A program made the position numbers and the translations under genes. A DNA stretch of 5,738 nt from Candidatus Aegiribacteria sp. (GTDB taxonomy: Bacteria > Fermentibacterota > Fermentibacteria > Fermentibacterales > JCC-6): assembly GCA_030638185.1 (NCBI GenBank), contig DAOWFD010000190.1:1-5738 (forward strand). Reading direction: 5' to 3'. The notes beneath the pieces were generated by a model that saw only the letters and a program-made list of their open reading frames with translations, was not told where the DNA came from and searched no databases. Shown here one piece after another: positions 1 to 5,332 of this stretch (within the stretch, counting starts at the first letter, position 1; every line of letters starts with the position of its first letter).

Positions 1-24
1 AAGCAGGAAAGAACATAGCTTCAT
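1..24 (-). CDS. Start of a possible exported protein, cut by the window edge
   Basis: On the minus strand an ATG at 24-22 opens a frame reading MKLCSFLL up to the window edge. A lysine at position 2 followed by a hydrophobic run is how a Sec signal peptide begins. The ATG lies 17 bases after the stop codon of the 314-residue gene on the same strand, so the two could be co-transcribed. The upstream bases (AGAAACGGCC) contain no convincing Shine-Dalgarno sequence, and only eight codons are visible, so this may be chance. No function can be assigned. Confidence 0.33.
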
Positions 25-41
25 ATTAACAGGCCGTTTCT

Positions 42-986
42 TCAGCGGTTCTCAAGAAGATCTCGGAGTCTCTGCAATTCAGCTTCTGCAGCCCTTCTTC
101 GAGCTTCGAGTTCCTCCAGACGGTCTCTTGCCCTTTCAATTCGCAGTCGTTCACGTTCAAGGGCAATCTGTCCGGTACCTAAGATGGGCCCTATCCTGGA
201 TTGAATTCCAATCGATACCTTTGAATTCTGCATGATATCGGTCTTATCCTGGCCTTCAGCTGGGAATATCGTCTGTTCGAATTCGGCCCACGCCATCTGA
301 AGAGTAATAAAATCATTGACATCGTACGATGCCCCCAGGTTAAAATCACGTCCATCCTGTTCCAGGGCAACAGTGGTGACTTCGGAGGGACGGAAGACAA
401 CTGATCCGAAAAGCCCATGGGCTACAGAGCTTCCAATACCCATCGCACCCCCTGAACCCACTACCCCCACGAAACGTCCTATGCCTATACCCAGGTTAAC
501 AGTAGCTGGAATCCCCAGCACATACCTGAGGTCTTTTGAAACAACACCGTACGCTGACCAGTTCTGCGCATGATCATAGGCATACAACTGCTCTACACCG
601 GCGGAATCGACCTTGAAACAGTCAATGTTTTTCTCTCCTGTAATATTCTCAAGCCCGATTGCAAACGCTGGAACCGCAATCCCCTCATGCAGCACTGCAA
701 CTTTTACATTCCCCACGATTCCGCCATCGCCGAGGAAGGACACTCCTATCTGACCGTAGCGAAACAACCCTATATCAAGGTGTCCGGTAATCATGAACTC
801 GCTGTTGGAAGCGCCTGTGGTATCTTCAACGGAGTATATTGAGGCTGCCAACTCCACTTCTATTTCAGTATGCTGCAGTACGTACGCGTCAGGACAGTCC
901 AGAACACCGGAGTGTGAAAAAGGAAGAGAACCGGACTGAACAGCAGCAGACAATAAAAGCAGACCAAAAATAATATAGTATTTCAT
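42..986 (-). CDS. Exported protein, probable outer-membrane beta-barrel with C-terminal coiled coil
   Basis: The product has 314 residues. Residues 1-18 form a typical Sec signal peptide (lysine at 2, hydrophobic core IIFGLLLLSAAV), with likely cleavage around AVQS-GS. Residues 65-270 are rich in glycine and in short alternating hydrophobic/polar segments, for example 66-84, 104-114, 144-172 and 191-236. These look like membrane-spanning beta-strands with short turns. Phrases such as PAFAIGLENITG, YGVVSKDLRY and QDGRDFNLGASYD recall YjbH-like and other uncharacterised barrel proteins of diderm bacteria; this is recognition by style, not by search. Residues 275-314 switch abruptly to Arg/Glu/Leu/Ala with heptad-like spacing (ALERERLRIERARDRLEELE and onward), a predicted coiled coil. 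The protein ends in ENR, so it lacks the terminal Phe/Trp of classical BAM-dependent barrels. If the barrel is real, the coiled coil would sit in the periplasm. The start at 986 is supported by GGAG at 992-995, five bases upstream. Being an exported protein is fairly sure; the barrel is likely but unproven; the function is unknown. Confidence 0.85.
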   Translation of the reverse strand: MKYYIIFGLLLLSAAVQSGSLPFSHSGVLDCPDAYVLQHTEIEVELAASIYSVEDTTGASNSEFMITGHLDIGLFRYGQIGVSFLGDGGIVGNVKVAVLHEGIAVPAFAIGLENITGEKNIDCFKVDSAGVEQLYAYDHAQNWSAYGVVSKDLRYVLGIPATVNLGIGIGRFVGVVGSGGAMGIGSSVAHGLFGSVVFRPSEVTTVALEQDGRDFNLGASYDVNDFITLQMAWAEFEQTIFPAEGQDKTDIMQNSKVSIGIQSRIGPILGTGQIALERERLRIERARDRLEELEARRRAAEAELQRLRDLLENR

Positions 987-991
987 AGCTT

Positions 992-995
992 CTCC
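992..995 (-). promoter_or_regulatory. Ribosome binding site of the 314-residue exported protein
   Basis: Read on the minus strand the leader ends ATGGAGAAGCTATG. GGAG lies five bases before the start codon, which fixes the start at 986 and gives the protein a complete signal peptide. The nearby ATG at 997-995 is in another frame. Confidence 0.7.
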
Positions 996-1049
996 ATTCC
1001 TCGAGCTCCTCTATTGAGCAAGCAGGCGATATTTCTTACCATGAATATT

Positions 1050-1078
1050 ATTATTGGACGTATCCGTCCAAGAGTCAA
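1050..1078 (-). promoter_or_regulatory. Sigma70-like promoter for the 314-residue exported protein
   Basis: On the minus strand TTGACT (1078-1073; 5 of 6 match to TTGACA) is followed, after exactly 17 bases, by AATAAT (1055-1050; 5 of 6 match to TATAAT). This is the best sigma70-type pair in the intergenic region on this strand. Transcription would start near 1043, giving a leader of about 57 bases. The periodic AATAAT/AATAAT run also permits a -10 box with 20-base spacing, which would suit a MerR-type activator. The spacer contains a perfect inverted repeat, listed separately. Confidence 0.6.
1054..1071. promoter_or_regulatory. Palindromic operator candidate in promoter spacer
   Basis: TTGGACG (1054-1060) and CGTCCAA (1065-1071) form a perfect 7-base inverted repeat around the centre TATC, 18 bases in all. 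The repeat lies between the -35 and -10 boxes of the minus-strand promoter and would be upstream of its transcription start, so it is unlikely to act as an RNA hairpin for that gene. The size and position fit the binding site of a dimeric regulator: a repressor blocking polymerase, or a spacer-binding activator. No regulator gene is in the window, so the binding protein is unknown. Confidence 0.5.
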
Positions 1079-1125
1079 CCTCTACCCTTCACTCACAATC
1101 ATCAATAAAACTGGAATTCGGTGTG

Positions 1126-1155
1126 TTGACTTCAAGGAGTAACTAAAGGTAGTAT
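1126..1155 (+). promoter_or_regulatory. Sigma70-like promoter for the 942-residue propeller protein
   Basis: TTGACT at 1126-1131 is followed after 18 bases by TAGTAT (1150-1155; 4 of 6). Better -10 matches, TATATT at 1153-1158 and TATTAT at 1155-1160, lie slightly too far away (21 and 23 bases), so the exact -10 is uncertain. The start of transcription would fall roughly 30-35 bases before the coding start. The -35 hexamer and its flanking base (GTTGACT, 1125-1131) mirror AGTCAAC at 1073-1079, the -35 of the divergent promoter. Confidence 0.5.
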
Positions 1156-1185
1156 ATTATTAATGTAAAACTGTATCAAATAAGT

Positions 1186-1190
1186 GGAGG
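1186..1190 (+). promoter_or_regulatory. Ribosome binding site that decides the start of the propeller gene
   Basis: GGAGG at 1186-1190 is followed by five bases and ATG at 1196. A GTG at 1184 is in the same frame and would add four residues (MEEL), but that codon overlaps the Shine-Dalgarno sequence itself and has none of its own. The ATG at 1196 is therefore the likely start. An in-frame TAA at 1181-1183 rules out anything further upstream. Confidence 0.8.
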
Positions 1191-1195
1191 AATTA

Positions 1196-4024
1196 ATGTC
1201 CATTTACATTCTCATTTCAGCAGCATTATTAATGCAAATGTTAGAATGGGAAATAAATATTGGCTGCCCTCCCCTGAGCAACCCTCATCTGGCTGAAAAC
1301 TCTGCTGGGTCAATGGATATTTTCATCGCCATGGGAGATCACGGCCTCGGGGGATGGACGGGAAAAGGCCAGATGCTGGACGGGTTTCCTGTTTCCCATG
1401 AGCGGGGAGTATCTCAAAGACCGGCAGGATTCTATTCACCGATCACCGGTAATGTTGTAGTGTACGCGGACAACGCCGGATATGTTCATATGGTCGATCA
1501 CAGTGGGATCGAGCAACCGGGCTGGCCCGTATTTGCAGGACCGGGAATCATAACGGGTATTTCGGTCGTAGATCTGGATGATGATTCCCACCCCGAGATC
1601 TCATTCGGTTCCGCCGATTCCAGGGTTCATCTTCTCGATATTTATGGCAGTTCTTTACCCGGATGGCCTTTGGAACTCCCTGCAAGACTGCAGTGGCAGC
1701 CATCTCAACTGTCACTTGGAGGTAATTCAGGATACGGACTTGTATGCGCGCTGGTAACCACAAGGATATATGTCCTGTCACTTGAAGGATCGATCCTTCC
1801 CGGATGGCCCATTAACACAGGGTACTCCTGCGGAAGTATCCCTGTAACCGCGGATATCGATGCTGACGGTCTTGGAGATGTTATCTTCGCTACATACAAT
1901 AACAGGCTCTACGCGGTCAGCTCCAGCGGCAGCAGAATTGAAGGGTGGCCTTTCTTTCTTGATAACAGGTCCACCCGGGGAGCTGTGGCCATCGGTCATC
2001 TTGACCCCGATATCATGGGGCTGCAGCTTGCCGTGTCAAGCATAGACAAATCTGTTACCCTGATCAACGGTAACGGAAATATGGCCGGAACATGGCGCTG
2101 GCCGAACGTTACAGGCGGTCTTCCAACATCACCGATAATAGCCAGAACCAGCAGCGGACTCGGTGTTATTGTGGGATCAGACATCGGATATGTTTACGCC
2201 TGGGATGCGGCGGGAAGAAACGTTGACGGTTTTCCCATCGACTTTGGCCAACCGATATCCAAAACCCCGTCCGCAGGGGATATCGACGGCGATGGAAATC
2301 AGGAGCTTGTTGTTCTGGGCAGATCAGGCAGACTTGCCGCCTTCATGTTATCCAGCATCACTGCCACCACGGGTTCATGGCCACAGATGCTGTGTGATGA
2401 ATCCAATTCCGGAACCTACGGAATATCTTACCTTCCAGTTGCCCAGGCTGGAAGGATAACATCCGAAGCCTGTAGTGGTATAATCCTGCCTTATGAGGTA
2501 AGCGGCAGCAATGTAACAGGTATTACCCTTGCATATTCGACCAATGCGGGGTATTCATGGCACGAAACCAACAGTTTCCGTGATAACGGCAGCAACATCA
2601 TCTGGTTCAGCGATGAAGACCTTCCAGGGCAGGATATAGGGCAGTGTGCTCTCAAGGTTACACCTTACTGCCCCGATGGCCCTGGTGTCAGCGGCCTGTC
2701 CAATATCTTCCATGTGGACAACAACATCCCTCCTACGCTTTACCTTTTCACATCGGAGGAGAAATCGGACGGGTGGTACCTTCTGCAATACGCTGTTGAG
2801 GATCCAGAGAGCAACATAATTCAGCTGCAGGCGCAGTATTCAATAGATGATCAGGAAACCTGGAACAACGCTCATCTCACAGGTAGCACCTTCGAGATAC
2901 CTTCATGGTTCTACGGAGAACCATTCATGTGGAACGCTAAGAAAGACATCGGCTATAGAGATATTGATAATGTCGCTCTGAGGGTAAGAGCCGCAGATGC
3001 AGACCCTGGTCCATGGAGCGTTCTCGGTAATCTCAATCTTGATTCCGACAGGCTTCCATCGGGACAGATAATCGCACCGGATATAGAAGTCTCAGGAAGG
3101 ATCACTCTTGGAATCAGGCTATCCGACCCTGAGGAAAATCCGCTTGGTGTTCAGTACGAATACTCAATCGACGCAGGAATAAACTGGAAAGCAGCTACAG
3201 TACTTGAGAGTTCCATTCCAACTGCAAGTACTTATCAGTACGAGATAATCTGGGAATCTGAGGTGGACATACCCGGGTTCGACGGTTATCAGGTCAAGTT
3301 CAGAGCAGTTCCCGGAGACCTTGATGCAGGGGTAGCAGTGCCATCTTCCCCGTTCCATGTGGATAATAACAGATTTCCGTCGATTACAGTTACATCCCCT
3401 GGAAACTGGGAATCCTTTGATGGTTCCGTACCCATCTCATTCCGGATATCCGACACGGAAGAGGATGAAATATCTCTTTTGCTGCAGTATAAACTGGAGG
3501 GTTCATCCATATGGATACCTGCGGTAGGGCTGAACGCAAATGAACGTTATCTGCCTTCTTCGTACACCTCGGTAGTAACCTGGAACTCATCGGAAGACCT
3601 TCCGGGAATTGAGCCCATGGAACTCAGAATAAGGCTTGGCGCCTTTGATAAGGATACGGTCTTCTCCGAGGTCATAGGTACTCTCATGATCGATAATTCC
3701 AGGATACCTTCGGTAATGCAGGCTGCTGTGTGCGATGTTTCCCTGGAAAGAAGCACTGCCACCATATCGTACGAGCTGACTGATCCTCGAGAACGAACCA
3801 TTGACCTGCAGGTTTCCTTCAGCATAGATAGCGGTGAGACATGGCATGAAGCAGCGGTAGCAGGAGATATCTTCGGAAGGTACTGCAGCAGCTACGAAGG
3901 TGAACTCATCTGGCATTACGATATGGACCTGGGAGACAGATCGGGCCAGGTTCTCCTGAAAATAACACCTGTATCCGGGTCAATTCTTGGAAGACCGAAA
4001 ATACTGGAGATGACCCTCAGATAA
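1196..4024 (+). CDS. Large secreted beta-propeller protein with five C-terminal sandwich-like repeats
   Basis: The product has 942 residues from the ATG. Residues 3-16 are hydrophobic and probably an export signal, though no Lys or Arg precedes them. Residues about 45-400 hold a repeat ending in GWP or GFP, at residues 63, 109, 156, 203, 250, 302 (as WRWP), 345 and 395, a period close to 47. This matches the FG-GAP/VCBS-like propeller style: a strand pair, a closing phrase such as GSILPGWP, then a new blade. Aspartate loops of the DxDxDG calcium type occur at 126 (DLDDDSHPE), 220 (DIDADGLGD) and 362 (DIDGDGNQE). The loop at 268 is degenerate (HLDPDIMG), and the blades near 173 and 316 have lost it. 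The eight closing motifs bound seven blades. Residues about 412-942 are five repeats of about 108 residues, each with a YSxDxGxxW phrase (447, 548, 656, 765, 875), a later IW-x5-D segment (often DLPG), and in the first four a closing phrase HVDNN or similar (506, 614, 721, 831). They look like Ig/Fn3-type sandwiches. No catalytic motif, membrane anchor or sorting tail was seen. The likely role is binding or adhesion at the cell surface; the partner is unknown. Confidence 0.9.
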   Translation: MSIYILISAALLMQMLEWEINIGCPPLSNPHLAENSAGSMDIFIAMGDHGLGGWTGKGQMLDGFPVSHERGVSQRPAGFYSPITGNVVVYADNAGYVHMVDHSGIEQPGWPVFAGPGIITGISVVDLDDDSHPEISFGSADSRVHLLDIYGSSLPGWPLELPARLQWQPSQLSLGGNSGYGLVCALVTTRIYVLSLEGSILPGWPINTGYSCGSIPVTADIDADGLGDVIFATYNNRLYAVSSSGSRIEGWPFFLDNRSTRGAVAIGHLDPDIMGLQLAVSSIDKSVTLINGNGNMAGTWRWPNVTGGLPTSPIIARTSSGLGVIVGSDIGYVYAWDAAGRNVDGFPIDFGQPISKTPSAGDIDGDGNQELVVLGRSGRLAAFMLSSITATTGSWPQMLCDESNSGTYGISYLPVAQAGRITSEACSGIILPYEVSGSNVTGITLAYSTNAGYSWHETNSFRDNGSNIIWFSDEDLPGQDIGQCALKVTPYCPDGPGVSGLSNIFHVDNNIPPTLYLFTSEEKSDGWYLLQYAVEDPESNIIQLQAQYSIDDQETWNNAHLTGSTFEIPSWFYGEPFMWNAKKDIGYRDIDNVALRVRAADADPGPWSVLGNLNLDSDRLPSGQIIAPDIEVSGRITLGIRLSDPEENPLGVQYEYSIDAGINWKAATVLESSIPTASTYQYEIIWESEVDIPGFDGYQVKFRAVPGDLDAGVAVPSSPFHVDNNRFPSITVTSPGNWESFDGSVPISFRISDTEEDEISLLLQYKLEGSSIWIPAVGLNANERYLPSSYTSVVTWNSSEDLPGIEPMELRIRLGAFDKDTVFSEVIGTLMIDNSRIPSVMQAAVCDVSLERSTATISYELTDPRERTIDLQVSFSIDSGETWHEAAVAGDIFGRYCSSYEGELIWHYDMDLGDRSGQVLLKITPVSGSILGRPKILEMTLR
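1328..2383 (+). repeat. Coding repeats: seven propeller blades of about 47 residues
   Basis: Within the 942-residue protein, the blade-closing motif GWP/GFP recurs with spacings of 46, 47, 47, 47, 52, 43 and 50 residues. Calcium-type aspartate loops stand 47-48 residues apart where they survive (220 to 268) and at multiples of that elsewhere (126 to 220, 268 to 362). The seven intervals suggest a seven-bladed propeller. The N-terminal segment 45-65 supplies either a closing strand or a partial eighth blade. The DNA copies have diverged, so this is an old protein-level repeat. Confidence 0.8.
2429..4021 (+). repeat. Coding repeats: five sandwich-like modules of about 108 residues
   Basis: Residues 412-942 of the propeller protein repeat five times. 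The anchor phrase (YSTNAGYSW, YSIDDQETW, YSIDAGINW, YKLEGSSIW, FSIDSGETW) starts at residues 447, 548, 656, 765 and 875, that is 101, 108, 109 and 110 apart. Each unit continues with a segment of the kind IIWESEVDIPG and an LRxxxxD strand. Units one to four close with HVDNN, NLDSD, HVDNN and MIDNS, each followed one residue later or directly by a proline-containing linker. The fifth lacks the closing phrase and ends the protein. Similar repeat wording is found in secreted proteins of Planctomycetes and myxobacteria, as far as I recall; no named domain is claimed. Confidence 0.75.
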
Positions 4025-4092
4025 TCCCAGGAAGATTTATTCCACTCGCACATTCATTGAAAGTAACACAGACAGATAAGTCATCCGTGACA

Positions 4093-4122
4093 TTGACTGG
4101 AATGGAATACCGTATTTATGAT
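4093..4122 (+). promoter_or_regulatory. Sigma70-like promoter for the 339-residue exported protein
   Basis: TTGACT (4093-4098) and TATGAT (4117-4122), each matching 5 of 6 consensus bases, are 18 bases apart. Transcription would start near 4129 and leave a leader of about 64 bases. This suggests that the downstream gene is transcribed on its own rather than only by read-through from the propeller gene. No clear terminator hairpin was seen between 4025 and 4092. Confidence 0.6.
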
Positions 4123-4180
4123 CAGTTCAAGTAGAGAATCAGGGTTGATTTGTAGACAGGCGAGTAACCAGGATGAATGA

Positions 4181-4187
4181 GGGAGGA
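4181..4187 (+). promoter_or_regulatory. Ribosome binding site of the 339-residue exported protein
   Basis: GGGAGGA at 4181-4187 stands five bases before the ATG at 4193, a strong Shine-Dalgarno sequence at standard distance. It supports this start over the in-frame ATG seven codons later, which would remove the positive end of the signal peptide. Confidence 0.75.
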
Positions 4188-4192
4188 AGAGG

Positions 4193-5212
4193 ATGGTAGT
4201 AAAGTGTATCATGCCGGTTTTGATCATTGTTGTTTACGCATTCGGTGATGCTGCATTTGTTGAGGATAAAATCCTGTGGGAGGAGATAGACAACCTCAAC
4301 GGAGTACTTGAGGATTCCGGTATCATGGATTCCGAAGTGCTGGAGGAAATATTTGAGAAGACGGTTGAGATCGCCATGTCCTATGATCTGTCGCAGCAGT
4401 TTGAGGATCTCCGTTCGTATGCCTTTGAGTCAGATGACTACTCCCTCTTCGAAAGATATGCTGAGAGGGCGGGGGAAGCGATAACCGTTCTGTGGCTCGG
4501 TGAGTCAAACGCTATTGGAGTTAATGTCCTTACTTTTCTCTTGAGAAGCGAAGCGGGGTCTGAATCGTATGAGTTCTTTCAGATCGCCGGTGACGGTTTC
4601 TATGTGGATGGAAGCACGAGGACTATCGGGACTGCCGAGTTACCTGTGTGGATGGAACGCACCGGATCCAGTGCTCAAGCACTTATTGACCTTGCTGTGG
4701 CAGAGCAGTGGCTGAGTATTTGGCAGAGCCTGCACCCGTTATTTGATGGTTTCTACCTTAGTATTGCCAACGAAACCATACTTGGTCTTGGCGGAGATGA
4801 GCCATCCGGTGGATCGTCACTTACAAGTGAGGAACTTGAAGCCTATTACAGGGTCTACGATAATCCCTCCGTCAGACACATAAGGGTGGCCCTCGAGGGT
4901 TATGTCTCAGGTACTTTAGATGGTGTGTTCAAGGGCGATAGTCTACTGGAAAACCTGGATTCCTTCAGGGATTACCTGGATGACAGCTTCGTTGTCCTCA
5001 TGATCAATTCTGCAGCCATGGGGGGAAACCTGATAACCCTGATCTCCCAGCAGAAGCCTGACAGGATCTTCTCCGCATGGGTCTACATGATCGGTAACGG
5101 TGAATACGAACTCAGGGGATTCGTTGAGAGCAAGAATTTCTCACCCTCAGAGGTTGGATCCATAGCCGATCAGTTCCAGCAGGCGCTCCGGGACACCAGT
5201 CACAGTATTTGA
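4193..5212 (+). CDS. Exported acidic protein of unknown family
   Basis: The product has 339 residues. Residues 1-20 form a signal peptide: lysine at 4, hydrophobic core IMPVLIIVVYAF, likely cleavage near GDA-AF. The single cysteine (5) lies before the hydrophobic core, so this is not a lipoprotein. The mature part is rich in Asp and Glu. Residues about 26-100 look mainly helical (VLEEIFEKTVEIAMSYDL and onward), residues 100-200 are mixed with a Trp-containing helix near 170-180, and a small-residue linker (PSGGSS) lies at 204-209. The last part (about 210-335) alternates helices and strands and ends in a polar helix. I recognise no catalytic motif, repeat or named domain. It follows the propeller gene by 168 bases with its own promoter candidate. 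Export is well supported; the role is unknown. Periplasmic or extracellular location are both possible. Confidence 0.85.
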   Translation: MVVKCIMPVLIIVVYAFGDAAFVEDKILWEEIDNLNGVLEDSGIMDSEVLEEIFEKTVEIAMSYDLSQQFEDLRSYAFESDDYSLFERYAERAGEAITVLWLGESNAIGVNVLTFLLRSEAGSESYEFFQIAGDGFYVDGSTRTIGTAELPVWMERTGSSAQALIDLAVAEQWLSIWQSLHPLFDGFYLSIANETILGLGGDEPSGGSSLTSEELEAYYRVYDNPSVRHIRVALEGYVSGTLDGVFKGDSLLENLDSFRDYLDDSFVVLMINSAAMGGNLITLISQQKPDRIFSAWVYMIGNGEYELRGFVESKNFSPSEVGSIADQFQQALRDTSHSI

Positions 5213-5318
5213 GCAGGATTTCAAGGGAGGATAATACGAAGTTCACTCCTGTTTCGTTTATGCAGACCTGTAGCGATGCTTCCTGAATAGAAACGGTGAT
5301 CCTGAAAACTACGATCAG

Positions 5319-5323
5319 AAAGG
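5319..5323 (+). promoter_or_regulatory. Weak ribosome binding site before a GTG start
   Basis: AAAGG at 5319-5323 lies nine bases before the GTG at 5333. It is weaker and more distant than the other sites in the window. It nevertheless agrees with the GTG start, which gives a far better signal peptide than the next in-frame start, the ATG at 5354. Confidence 0.45.
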
Positions 5324-5332
5324 TATCTAACA

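Noticed and set aside
570..842. Open frame of 90 codons on the plus strand inside the barrel gene
   Set aside because: It is antisense to a gene with a clear signal peptide and ribosome binding site, has no Shine-Dalgarno sequence of its own and reads as low-complexity shadow sequence. The same holds for the 85-codon frame at 316-573.
1045..1162. Nine-base direct repeat ATATTATTA at 1045-1053 and 1154-1162
   Set aside because: It is a short, wholly A+T word in an A+T-rich promoter region, expected by chance and overlapping the -10 boxes.
1184..1186. GTG as start of the propeller gene
   Set aside because: The codon overlaps the ribosome binding site used by the ATG at 1196 and would put two acidic residues ahead of the export signal.
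1264..1267. Cysteine at residue 24 of the propeller protein as a lipoprotein attachment site
   Set aside because: The preceding residues INIG do not fit a lipobox and acidic residues separate it from the hydrophobic core.
3587..3916. Open frame of 109 codons on the minus strand inside the propeller gene
   Set aside because: The region is fully explained by the fourth and fifth sandwich repeats on the plus strand. The minus-strand translation shows no repeat, signal or motif.
4003..4028. CTGG...CCAG pairing at the end of the propeller gene as a terminator
   Set aside because: The stem is only four base pairs with a long loop and no T-run follows.
5209..5237. TTGAGC / TAATAC (17-base spacing) as a promoter for the last gene
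   Set aside because: The match is poor (4 of 6 and 3 of 6); the better -10, GATAAT at 5230-5235, has no -35 at a workable distance.
5301..5330. CTGA...TCAG pairing in the gap before the last gene as a terminator or attenuator
   Set aside because: The arms are four bases, there is no T-run and no alternative structure is evident.
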